Assembly: GCF_000335475.2 (NCBI RefSeq)
Contig: NZ_ANAH02000024.1
Location: 1-64,000 of the forward strand
From: Cystobacter fuscus DSM 2262
GTDB taxonomy: Bacteria; Myxococcota; Myxococcia; Myxococcales; Myxococcaceae
Direction: 5' to 3'
DNA: 64,000 bases
Shown: positions 47,399 to 55,143 of the stretch, piece by piece
How the letters are laid out: each line of letters opens with the position of its first letter
Numbering within the stretch: the stretch's first letter is position 1
Position numbers and translations under genes: made by a program
The notes under the pieces: model-generated
Told to the model about the DNA's origin: nothing
Database searches by the model: none
What the model saw: only the letters and a program-made list of their open reading frames with translations

Positions 47399-48004
47399 TC
47401 ACTTCCTCCTGTCGGGCGCCAGTGCGCCCAGCAGGAGCAGATCGGCCAACTGGACGAGAAAGCCCTCGTCGACGTCCTGGCGCTCCATGAAGAGCCGATG
47501 CTGGAGCGCCCCCGCGAGGGTCTTGAAGAGCAGCATGCTGTCGAAGCCTGGCACGAACTCGCCCCGGGCCCTCGCGGCCTCGATGACGGGCAGCGGCAAG
47601 GCATCCATCGATTCGCGCAGCTGCTGGGCGATGTCCGTGAACTCCGGGTTGCGCTCCTCGGCGATGAGGATGCGCCGGAGCGCCTGCCCTTCCGCTGAAC
47701 CCATGACCATGGCCATGTGGCGCCCGATCCCGAGCAGATCGCCCCGGAGCGAGCCCGTGTTCGGAGGGACGACCCGCTCGGCGGTGACCGACCGGAGCGC
47801 CACCGCCACCAGTTCCTGCTTCGTTGGCCAGCGCCGGTAGATGGTGGTCTTGTTGACCCCGGCCCGCGCGGCCACGTCCTCGATGCGCAGCGCCCCGTAG
47901 CCGACGGAGGCGAGCTCCTCGCGCGTGGCCTCGAGAATGCCTCGCACCACGGGCTCTCCGCGCACGAGCATTCGCTTCTTGCAAGCTTTTCGTTTTGCTC
48001 CCAC
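47399..48004 (-). CDS. TetR-family transcriptional repressor
   Basis: A GTG at 48004 gives 201 residues; an ATG at 47971 would also keep the DNA-binding domain. The helix-turn-helix is clear (IEDVAARAGVNKTTIYRRWP TKQEL, about residues 40-65). It is followed by an all-helical ligand-binding domain (LRRILIAEERNPEFTDIAQQ and onward). It is divergent from the glycosyltransferase-MFS-Ugd operon. Two identical-pattern 21-bp operators lie between them (48079-48099 and 48123-48143). It is expected to repress that operon, and perhaps itself, until it binds the compound that the operon handles. Confidence 0.88.
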   Translation of the reverse strand: MGAKRKACKKRMLVRGEPVVRGILEATREELASVGYGALRIEDVAARAGVNKTTIYRRWPTKQELVAVALRSVTAERVVPPNTGSLRGDLLGIGRHMAMVMGSAEGQALRRILIAEERNPEFTDIAQQLRESMDALPLPVIEAARARGEFVPGFDSMLLFKTLAGALQHRLFMERQDVDEGFLVQLADLLLLGALAPDRRK

Positions 48005-48078
48005 TTGACCGCTCACTCGGCGACCACTGCACCACACCGCTCCACCTCCAGCAACCCTGGTTTCCAAGAGATTGGAAC

Positions 48079-48099
48079 ATCGCAACTTCCTGTTGCGAT
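48079..48099. promoter_or_regulatory. TetR operator 1
   Basis: ATCGCAAC-TTCCT-GTTGCGAT is a perfect 8-bp inverted repeat with a 5-base spacer. One more base pair (C at 48078 with G at 48100) extends the arms to 9. The right arm contains the -35 hexamer of the operon promoter. A second site with the same pattern lies 44 bases downstream. Confidence 0.85.
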
Positions 48100-48121
48100 G
48101 CGCCAGCGGGGAGTCTATATC
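48093..48121 (+). promoter_or_regulatory. Sigma-70-like promoter of the GT-MFS-Ugd operon
   Basis: TTGCGA (48093-48098) and TATATC (48116-48121) are separated by exactly 17 bases, a good housekeeping-type promoter facing right. Operator 1 covers the -35 box and operator 2 begins right after the -10 box, so a bound TetR dimer at either site would block RNA polymerase. The start codon of the first gene is about 78 bases downstream of the -10 box. Confidence 0.7.
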
Positions 48122-48122
48122 C

Positions 48123-48143
48123 ATCGCAACTAGAAGTTGCGGT
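48123..48143. promoter_or_regulatory. TetR operator 2
   Basis: ATCGCAAC-TAGAA-GTTGCGGT has the same arms and the same 5-base spacer as operator 1, with one mismatch in the outermost pairs. Centre-to-centre distance to operator 1 is 44 bases, about four helical turns. Two repressor dimers could therefore sit on the same face of the DNA. Confidence 0.82.
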
Positions 48144-48198
48144 TTATCGCGTACAACGCGCGATTCCTCCCTCCCCCTGATTCCAAGACGGAACGAGC

Positions 48199-49509
48199 AT
48201 GACCTCGACGACTGATGCTTCCCGAAAGCCCGCGACGTTCCTGCTGACGAGCACGACCGCGCCGGGACACTTCCTGCGTGTCCTCGATCTCGCGCAGCAG
48301 CTCACCTCCCGCGGCCACCGGGTGCTGTTCAAGGCGAAGGCCAACATGGCGGCCGAGGTGAAGGCCGCTGGCGCGGAACTCCTGCCCTACGAGCACATTA
48401 TTGATCTCCAGGACTTCGCGACTCTCACTCCCCACGCCAGCCTGCCGGCCTGGATGCCGACGATTCCGTTCGGCTTCGCGCACGTCCGCCGCCTCATCCT
48501 GGCGAACAACGTCCAGCTCGCGATGGAGCTCGAGCCCGTCCTGCGGCGGGAGCAGGTGGACTGCGTGGTCTACGACTTCTTCGAGGTGGGCGCGGCCTGG
48601 GCCGCGGAGCGCGCCGGCATCCCCTTCGTGAGCGCCGGAAACATGGGCAGCACCGTCAACCGGGACGAGCTGCCACTGATGTTCAGCGTGCAGCCGAAGA
48701 TGCGGCACATCAGCCGGATCCCCGCGCTGGCGCACGGGCTGCTCGGCCAGTTGTTCTCCCTGCGTGAGCCAAGAGCGAAGCTCGGACTGCCCCCCTATAC
48801 CGGCCGGGCAGCGGACATGGTCCAGGGAATGATCTCCCCCCGACTCCACATCGTCATGGGTCCCCAGGGCCTGGCCGGGGACATCCCGCTGCGCGACCGT
48901 CAGCTCTTCGCCGGGCCGACGACCTTCAACGTGCCCTCCAAGAACCAACCGCCGCGAGAGGCAGTGCGCATGGAGCCCGGCACGGTGGTCATCAGCACGA
49001 CGACGACTCCTGGGGACAACGGCCTGTTCCGGCGCGTGCTGGAGGCCGTCGCGCCGATGAACGTCCCCGTGCTCGCCACGTCCGCGGGCGCCCAGGACAT
49101 CCCCTCCGGACTCGGTTCCCATATCCGCATCGAGCGCTACGTCCCCCACGACGAGGTGTTCCCCCAGGCCCGTGCGCTCGTCACCCACGGCGGATGGGGC
49201 ACGGTGGGACGCGCGCTGACCTACGGGCTGCCCCTGCTGGTCATTCCTCTCTTCGGCGACCAGTTGTTGAACGCGGCGCTGGTGGAGCGCGCGGGGCTCG
49301 GGCGCTACCTGCCCCTGGACAAGGCGACGCCCGAGACGATCCGCGCCGAACTCCAGAAGCTCCTGGCGGACGAGGGCATCCGCAACCGCATGAAGAAGAT
49401 CTCCGCGGACATCAAGCAACTCAAGAGCGAGCAGGTCGCCGCGCAGGCGCTCGAGAAGATCGCCTTCGAGGGCAAGGTGGACGTCAAGGCCCGCGCCACC
49501 GCGGCCTAA
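48199..49509 (+). CDS. GT1-family (UGT-like) glycosyltransferase
   Basis: The 436-residue product has the GT-B fold. The acceptor-binding half starts near residue 14 (FLLTSTTAPGHFLRVLDLAQ). The nucleotide-sugar half carries the UGT/MGT signature near residue 330 (VTHGGWGTVGRALTYGLPLL then FGDQLLNAALV). Family members glycosylate small lipophilic molecules: macrolides, flavonoids and, in animals, drugs and bilirubin with glucuronate. The donor is not fixed by the sequence. Because the same operon encodes UDP-glucose 6-dehydrogenase, UDP-glucuronic acid is the likely donor (inference). It is the first gene of a three-gene operon under the TetR-controlled promoter. Confidence 0.88.
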   Translation: MTSTTDASRKPATFLLTSTTAPGHFLRVLDLAQQLTSRGHRVLFKAKANMAAEVKAAGAELLPYEHIIDLQDFATLTPHASLPAWMPTIPFGFAHVRRLILANNVQLAMELEPVLRREQVDCVVYDFFEVGAAWAAERAGIPFVSAGNMGSTVNRDELPLMFSVQPKMRHISRIPALAHGLLGQLFSLREPRAKLGLPPYTGRAADMVQGMISPRLHIVMGPQGLAGDIPLRDRQLFAGPTTFNVPSKNQPPREAVRMEPGTVVISTTTTPGDNGLFRRVLEAVAPMNVPVLATSAGAQDIPSGLGSHIRIERYVPHDEVFPQARALVTHGGWGTVGRALTYGLPLLVIPLFGDQLLNAALVERAGLGRYLPLDKATPETIRAELQKLLADEGIRNRMKKISADIKQLKSEQVAAQALEKIAFEGKVDVKARATAA

Positions 49510-49540
49510 CGCTGCCCCTCTCCCTGGACACACACCACCC

Positions 49541-51280
49541 ATGAGCACCCTGACCGCCACCGCCCCCGCGACGATGCCCGGCGAGCGCATCGACTACGCG
49601 AGCACACTCACCCCCCGCACCAAGGCGCTCGTCCTGGCCGGCGTGATGCTGGCCCTGTTCCTGGCCGCGCTCGATCAAACGATCGTCACCACGGCCCTGC
49701 CGCGCATCGTCTCCGAGCTCCAGGGCATGGAGTTCTTCGCGTGGACCTCGACGTCCTACCTGCTCGCCAGCACCACCCTGATACCCATCTACGGCAAGCT
49801 CTCGGACAGCCTCGGCCGGAAGACCATCATCCTCGCGGGCATCGCCATCTTCCTCGTGGGCTCGGTGTTGTGCGGCCTGGCGGACTCCATGCTCGCGCTG
49901 GTGGTGTACCGGGGCATCCAGGGCATGGGAGCGGCGGCCATCACCTCCACCGCCTTCGCCGTCCCGGCGGACCTGTTCGTTCCCTCCGAGCGGGCCCGTT
50001 ACCAGGGCATCTTCGGCACGGTGTTCGCCGTGTCCAGCATCGTCGGCCCGCTGCTCGGGGGCACGCTCACCGACACGGTGGGCTGGCGCTGGGTGTTCTT
50101 CATCAACCTGCCGCTGGGTGCCATCGCGGTCGCGTTCATCTGGCTCAAGATGCCGCGTCTGCACAGCGGCGTGGCCAGCAAGGTGGACTGGCTCGGCGCC
50201 CTGCTGCTCATCGTCGCGACGGTGCCCTTCCTGCTCACGCTCCGGGGTGATCGGCCGCTCGCGGCGTGGCTGTCGCCCGGGGTGCTCGGGATGCTCGCCC
50301 TGTCGCTCGTGGGGCTCGTGCTGTTCATCGTCGTGGAGCGGCGCACCCCGCATGCCATCATCCCGTTCACGCTGTTCCGCAACCGCGTGTTCTCGCTGGT
50401 GAGCCTGGCGTCGGTGTGCAACGGCGCGGCGTTCTTCTCCGCCCTGCTCTTCCTGTCGATCCTCGCCGTCAATGGACTGGGGGCCACGGCGAGGGAGGCG
50501 GGCATCGCGATGATGCCGCTCACCGCCGCCGTGGTGCCGACGTCGCTCGTGACGGCGCGCTGGGTGAGCCGCACGGGACGCTACAAGGTGGTCATCGTGA
50601 GCGGCTTCGTGTTGATGTGCCTGAGCCTGTTCCTGCTCGGCCGGCTCACGGCGGAGAGCACCCTCTGGGACATTGGCGTGTGCACCTTCATCTTCGGCTG
50701 CGGCATGGGCCCCCTGCAGCCGATGCTCACCCTGTCCGTCCAGAACGCCGTGGAGCTCCACCAGGTGGGCACCGCCACGGCCGGGCGGCAGTTCTTCCAG
50801 CAGCTCGGGCAGGCCCTGGGCAGCGCCGTCTTCGGCCTCATCCTCACCGCCTCGGTGACGCATTCGCTCACGGACTCGCTCCGGCCCGTGCGTGAGCAGG
50901 TCCCCGTGGCCCTGCAGCAGCGGTTCGATGCCTGGTTCGACACCGAGCGCATCCGCAAGGGCGGCGGCACGCAGGAGGGTGCCAGTCAGGACCAGGGCCC
51001 GGCGGGTGGAGGCCTCACGGCCGAGGTGCATGCCCGTTATGACGCCCTCCGGCGCGAGCCTGGCGCCAACCAGGCGGCCCTCGAGCAGGAGGAAGCACGG
51101 ATGCTCGAGGCCGTCCATGCCGGAGAGCGCGCGGTCCGCGCCTCGTTCGTCCAGGGCGTGACCCACGTCTTCGGCTGGTCGCTGCTCGTGGGCCTGTTCG
51201 CGCTGCTGCTCGCCGTGTTCACGCGGGAGATTCCCCTGCGCAAGACGAACCGTCCCGCGACTCCGGTCGCGAGCGAGTAG
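49541..51280 (+). CDS. DHA2 (EmrB/QacA-type) MFS drug exporter
   Basis: The 579-residue product has 14 predicted membrane helices. Family motifs are present: LFLAALDQTIVTTALPRIV (motif D1) in helix 1, GKLSDSLGRK (motif A) near residue 85, and SSIVGPLLGGTLTDTVGWRW (motif C) near 170. A hydrophilic loop of about 70 residues (for example TERIRKGGGTQEGASQDQ) precedes the last helix, longer than in EmrB. It uses the proton gradient to expel small organic molecules. It starts 31 bases after the glycosyltransferase stop and is best read as the exporter of the glycosylated product. Confidence 0.9.
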   Translation: MSTLTATAPATMPGERIDYASTLTPRTKALVLAGVMLALFLAALDQTIVTTALPRIVSELQGMEFFAWTSTSYLLASTTLIPIYGKLSDSLGRKTIILAGIAIFLVGSVLCGLADSMLALVVYRGIQGMGAAAITSTAFAVPADLFVPSERARYQGIFGTVFAVSSIVGPLLGGTLTDTVGWRWVFFINLPLGAIAVAFIWLKMPRLHSGVASKVDWLGALLLIVATVPFLLTLRGDRPLAAWLSPGVLGMLALSLVGLVLFIVVERRTPHAIIPFTLFRNRVFSLVSLASVCNGAAFFSALLFLSILAVNGLGATAREAGIAMMPLTAAVVPTSLVTARWVSRTGRYKVVIVSGFVLMCLSLFLLGRLTAESTLWDIGVCTFIFGCGMGPLQPMLTLSVQNAVELHQVGTATAGRQFFQQLGQALGSAVFGLILTASVTHSLTDSLRPVREQVPVALQQRFDAWFDTERIRKGGGTQEGASQDQGPAGGGLTAEVHARYDALRREPGANQAALEQEEARMLEAVHAGERAVRASFVQGVTHVFGWSLLVGLFALLLAVFTREIPLRKTNRPATPVASE

Positions 51281-51351
51281 CGCCTCTTCCGTCTCTTCAC
51301 CCCCACGCGCGGACGGGAAGCCGCCACGCGCTCAGCCGTAAAGGAAGCCAG

Positions 51352-52653
51352 ATGAAGCTCACAGTCATTGGAACGGGGTATGTCGGTCTCGTGGCCGGCG
51401 TGGGGTTCGCCGACGTCGGCAATGACGTCGCTTGCGTCGACGTGGATGCGGCCAAGATCGCGCGCCTCGAGCGCGGCGAGGTTCCCATCTACGAGCCGGG
51501 GCTCGACACCCTCATCACCACCAACGTCAAGGCCGGGCGCCTGACCTTCTCGACGAACATCGCCGCGGCGATCCGCGCCGCCGAGGTCGTCATCATCGCC
51601 GTGGGCACGCCGCCCCAGGCGGATGGCTCCGCCAACCTGTCCGCCGTCTTCGCCGTCGCCGAGACGATTGGCCAGAACATGAACGGCTTCAAGGTGGTGG
51701 TCACCAAGAGCACCGTGCCGGTGGGCACCGCCGATCGCATCGAGGAGATCATCGCCCGCTACACCGACCAGCTCTTCGGCGTCGCGTCGAACCCCGAGTT
51801 CCTCAAGGAAGGGGCGGCGATCCACGACTTCATGAAGCCCGACCGCGTGGTGCTCGGCTCCAACAGCGCGCGCGCGCTCGAGGTGCTGCGCGAGCTGTAC
51901 ACCCCGCTCGTGCGCTCGAGCGAGAGCATCCACACGATGGACGCGCGCTCGGCCGAGCTGACCAAGTACGCGGCCAACGCCATGCTCGCCACGCGCATCT
52001 CGTTCATGAACGACCTGGCCGTGCTCAGCGAGAAGCTGGGCGCGGACATCGAGCAGGTGCGCAAGGCGGTGGGCGCGGATCCCCGCGTGGGGCCCAAGTT
52101 CCTCTACCCGGGCGCGGGCTTCGGTGGCTCGTGCTTCCCCAAGGACATCGCGGCGCTGCAGCACATCGCCAAGGGCGTGGGGCACGAACTCGAGGTGGTG
52201 CGCGCGGTCGAGTCCGTGAACCACCGGCAGAAGCGGCTGCTGTTCGAGAAGCTCCGCCGTCACCTGGACGGCGAGCTCAAGGGCCGGACGGTGGCGGTGT
52301 GGGGGCTCGCCTTCAAGCCCAAGACGGACGACATCCGCGAGTCCCCCGCGCTCGTGCTGATCCACGATCTGCTCGAGGCGGGCGCCCGGGTGCGCGCGCA
52401 TGATCCGGTGGCCATGGACAACGTGCGCGCGCAGCTCGGCGAGCGCATCACGTATTGCCAGGACATGTACGAGGCCGCCGAGGGCGCCGACGCCGCCGTG
52501 CTCGTCACCGATTGGCAGGACTACCGGCAGCCGGACTTCGCTCGCCTCAAGGGCCTCATGCGCGCCCCCGTGCTGCTCGATGGCCGCAACATCTGGGAGC
52601 CCCAGGAGCCGCGCTCCTTCGGCTTCTGGTACAGCGCCATCGGGCGGCCTTAG
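51352..52653 (+). CDS. ugd: UDP-glucose 6-dehydrogenase
   Basis: The 433-residue product starts MKLTVIGTGYVGLVAGVGFA, the NAD-binding motif of the UDP-glucose/GDP-mannose dehydrogenase family. Catalytic residues are present: EFLKEGAAIHDF (Glu and Lys), AELTKYAANAMLATRISFMN (Lys and Asn) and GFGGSCFPKDIAAL with the active Cys near residue 260. The substrate-binding WGLAFKPKTDDIRESPAL lies near 315. It oxidises UDP-glucose to UDP-glucuronate. It starts 71 bases after the MFS gene and ends the operon; its stop codon overlaps the stop of the convergent outer-membrane gene. In this setting it probably supplies the sugar donor for the glycosyltransferase rather than a capsule pathway. Confidence 0.93.
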   Translation: MKLTVIGTGYVGLVAGVGFADVGNDVACVDVDAAKIARLERGEVPIYEPGLDTLITTNVKAGRLTFSTNIAAAIRAAEVVIIAVGTPPQADGSANLSAVFAVAETIGQNMNGFKVVVTKSTVPVGTADRIEEIIARYTDQLFGVASNPEFLKEGAAIHDFMKPDRVVLGSNSARALEVLRELYTPLVRSSESIHTMDARSAELTKYAANAMLATRISFMNDLAVLSEKLGADIEQVRKAVGADPRVGPKFLYPGAGFGGSCFPKDIAALQHIAKGVGHELEVVRAVESVNHRQKRLLFEKLRRHLDGELKGRTVAVWGLAFKPKTDDIRESPALVLIHDLLEAGARVRAHDPVAMDNVRAQLGERITYCQDMYEAAEGADAAVLVTDWQDYRQPDFARLKGLMRAPVLLDGRNIWEPQEPRSFGFWYSAIGRP

Positions 52654-53300
52654 AAGCTCGCGCCGATGCGCAAGAGATTGACGTTGAGATCGAAGACCCA
52701 CTTGTCTTCGCGCGAGCGCTGAGGCCAGTCGAGGAACGAGGCGAAGAGGCTCGTGCTGGATTGCGGCACGTTCCAGCCCTGGCCCACGCTGCCGCCCAGC
52801 GCGAACGTCAGGAAGAGGTGCTCACTCTTCACGCGGTAGCCCAGATCGAGCCCCAGCGAGAGCTGGCCTCCCGTCTCCGTCCACGAGCCGGCGTCGGAAA
52901 AGCCCACGTCCTGGGACACGAGCCCCGTCACCTTCGGCAGGATGAAGAAGCTGCCTCGGGAGGAATGGGGCGACAGGCTGAAGGCGCTCCCCACCGACAA
53001 GGCCAGTGCTCGCGTACGGCAGGGGCCCTCACAGTCCTGGCGGCTCAGGAAGGGCGTGACCTCGAACACCAGCTCCTGCGTGGGGCTCAGGGGCACGTTC
53101 ATTCCCACGGGGAGCATGAGGTACGAGTTGCCCGAACCCAGCAGCGGCCCCCCGAGCCCGAACGCGAGCGTGCCCAGGGGTTGAATCCAGACAGACACCG
53201 AGGGTTCCGATTCGTCATCCAAGGAGGGCGAGACGGCCTCGGACTGTGCCCACGCCGTTCCCGTGAAAAGACATGCCGCCAGGACCCAGAGCTTCTTCAT
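52650..53300 (-). CDS. Probable outer-membrane beta-barrel protein
   Basis: The 216-residue product starts MKKLWVLAACLFTGTAWAQS, a signal peptide I with AWA cleavage. The mature part is made of alternating strand patterns (LGTLAFGLGGPLLGSGNSYL, ELVFEVTPFLSR, GQLSLGLDLGYRV, HLFLTFALGGSVG) and ends in Phe (NLLRIGASF), the signature of a BAM-assembled barrel. Two Cys lie in DCEGPC. The start at 53300 follows GGGAG. Function is not known. It is convergent with ugd and overlaps it by 4 bases. Confidence 0.72.
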   Translation of the reverse strand: MKKLWVLAACLFTGTAWAQSEAVSPSLDDESEPSVSVWIQPLGTLAFGLGGPLLGSGNSYLMLPVGMNVPLSPTQELVFEVTPFLSRQDCEGPCRTRALALSVGSAFSLSPHSSRGSFFILPKVTGLVSQDVGFSDAGSWTETGGQLSLGLDLGYRVKSEHLFLTFALGGSVGQGWNVPQSSTSLFASFLDWPQRSREDKWVFDLNVNLLRIGASF

Positions 53301-53476
53301 CGATGACTCCCGTGCACTTCGAGTGTGCCGGGCCCGATAGCAAGCACTGGACCAGTCCCCGTTTCCCCCCGGGACACGCTCTTCTGGGAACGCGTCTTGT
53401 CTGACGTCTCCGCCCCGTGCCGCTCGGAAATCCGAGACCCTGACAGACATGACGCGGTTTCGCGCCACGCCCGCTG

Positions 53477-54484
53477 TCAGTGCAAGGTCTCCAGGACGCG
53501 ATCCTGCTCCCGTCGAATCTCCTGGACCTTCTCCACCGTCTCCTTCGCTTCGTTGATGAGCTTCGAAGGCGGCGTGAGCTGGGGGGGAAGCCCCGGGAGT
53601 TCCTTGGCGAGCTCGGGCGGGAGTTCCTCCTTCGGGGGCGGCGCGGGGGCCTGGGGCTTGGAGGCGGGCTTCACGGTGACCTCGCCCCGCACCCTCGCGG
53701 CCCGGGAGCGGTAGCGCTCGGGGATGTCGTCCACCGAGTTCACCACCCGCGTCGTCCCCCGCTCATCCGTGTACCGGTACAGGCCCTCCTCGGCCACGAA
53801 GGCGCGCGCCTCCTCGGCCGGCGGAGGAAACCCGGTGCCGTCGAAGCCCAACCGGAACGTCTTCCCCTCCACGGTCTCGAACTCGATCGCCCGCCCATCG
53901 TCGGTGTACTTCGGGGGGGTTCCCGGCAGGCCCGCCGTCCCCTTCACCCAGGCGAGGCCGGAGAACGGCTCGCGCCGGACCTCCGGAGCGAGCACGGCGG
54001 TCCCCGCCCGGAGGAACTTCAGGCGCAGCCCCTGCTCATAGAGCGTGACCAGCTCCAGCCCCCGCCAGTCCTGTCCGACGAGCCCGGGCAGGGAATCGAG
54101 CACGATCAGGTGCTGGCCCTCCGGGGAGACGAACTTGAGTTGCTCCCGGGTCGCCACGCAGGTGTCCCACTTCCACATCACCTCGGTCCGCTCGAACGGA
54201 GTGGAGAGCGTCGAGCGGGTCGTGCACCGCGAGTCCTTGCCCCCGGGCAACCGCGTCTGCCGCACCTCCGCGCGTCCATCCGCGGAAAGGGCGCTCCATG
54301 ACAGCTCGGGCTTTTCCTCCGCCAGGCCGGGAGTGTCATTCCCCTCCGCCGCGCGCGGGGAGGCGGGCGCCACCTCCGAGCCGCCATCGAGCGACAACTC
54401 GATCACGTCCGCCGGAGCCACGGGCTCGGAAGAGCGCTGACAGCCCACGAAGACCAACACCACCGCCAGACACTTCCCTCGCAC
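53477..54484 (-). CDS. Lipoprotein with C-terminal DUF4124-like segment
   Basis: GTG 54484 follows AAAGGGGGCA and gives a short lipoprotein signal (VLVFVGCQRSS). The 335-residue product has an N-terminal globular part (about residues 60-220). A segment follows, LYRYTDERGTTRVVNSVDDI PERYR (about 240-265), matching DUF4124-type repeats that bind envelope components. It ends in a Pro/Lys-rich linker (KPASKPQAPAPPPKEELPPE) and a helical end (EAKETVEKVQEIRREQDRVL). It is probably periplasmic, with a coiled end that could reach the cell wall; this is an inference. Confidence 0.68.
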   Translation of the reverse strand: MRGKCLAVVLVFVGCQRSSEPVAPADVIELSLDGGSEVAPASPRAAEGNDTPGLAEEKPELSWSALSADGRAEVRQTRLPGGKDSRCTTRSTLSTPFERTEVMWKWDTCVATREQLKFVSPEGQHLIVLDSLPGLVGQDWRGLELVTLYEQGLRLKFLRAGTAVLAPEVRREPFSGLAWVKGTAGLPGTPPKYTDDGRAIEFETVEGKTFRLGFDGTGFPPPAEEARAFVAEEGLYRYTDERGTTRVVNSVDDIPERYRSRAARVRGEVTVKPASKPQAPAPPPKEELPPELAKELPGLPPQLTPPSKLINEAKETVEKVQEIRREQDRVLETLH

Positions 54485-54561
54485 ACTGCCCCCTTTGAAG
54501 ACTTCGGTGAGCGCTTCGGGCCGGACAGGGAGGAAGCGTACCCGAACACCGCCGCGCGGGC

Positions 54562-54975
54562 TCAACCGCGCTCCGCCAGGGCCGGGGCTTTTCGCAGCGC
54601 CGCCCAGTCCCTCAGCGCCCGGAGCGTGGGGAGGAGCGCCTGGCCGAAACCCGTCAGGCTGTACTCCACCTTCGGCGGCACCTGCGGATGAACGGTCCGC
54701 ACCACGAGCCCATCGCGCTCCAGCTCGCGCAACTGCTGGATGAGCATCTTCTGCGACACGCCGGGGATGCCTCGCTCGAGCTCGGAGAAGCGCAGGACCG
54801 GCGTGTGGAGCAGGTGGAAGAGGATGACGAGCTTCCAGCGCCCTTCCAGCAGCCGCAAGGCCTCCTCCACCTGGGGCAGGGAGCAACCCGGCGAGCCCGG
54901 GCCCGTCTCCTCGGCGGCGCTCGGAGGGGGCTTTCTTTTCGGGGAGTACCCCGCCTTCTCGGGTGTTCTGGGCAT
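54562..54975 (-). CDS. HxlR-family winged-helix regulator
   Basis: From ATG 54975 the 137-residue product has the HxlR signature: CSLPQVEEALRLLEGRWKLV, RFSELERGIPGVSQKMLIQQ LRELERDGLV and VEYSLTGFGQALLPTLRALRDWA. These small MarR-like dimers respond to aldehydes, quinones or oxidants, often through a Cys near the N-terminus; here one Cys sits just before the first helix. An upstream ATG at 55011 is possible. The nearest divergent gene is the ABC-F ATPase at 55144, so it may regulate that or act elsewhere. Confidence 0.85.
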   Translation of the reverse strand: MPRTPEKAGYSPKRKPPPSAAEETGPGSPGCSLPQVEEALRLLEGRWKLVILFHLLHTPVLRFSELERGIPGVSQKMLIQQLRELERDGLVVRTVHPQVPPKVEYSLTGFGQALLPTLRALRDWAALRKAPALAERG

Positions 54976-55143
54976 CGCGCCAGCGTAATCGCTGGCTCCC
55001 GTGTGGGGCAATCACGGGCCCGGTGGCATGGGTCCCACGGGGAAGGGCCAGACCCCCTGATAACCTCTGGACGAAACCCCTCCTGGTCTGGGAGAGGGGC
55101 GGGAGTAGATGAGGAGGGATTCTTCGCCCCTCCCCGAGGTCTC

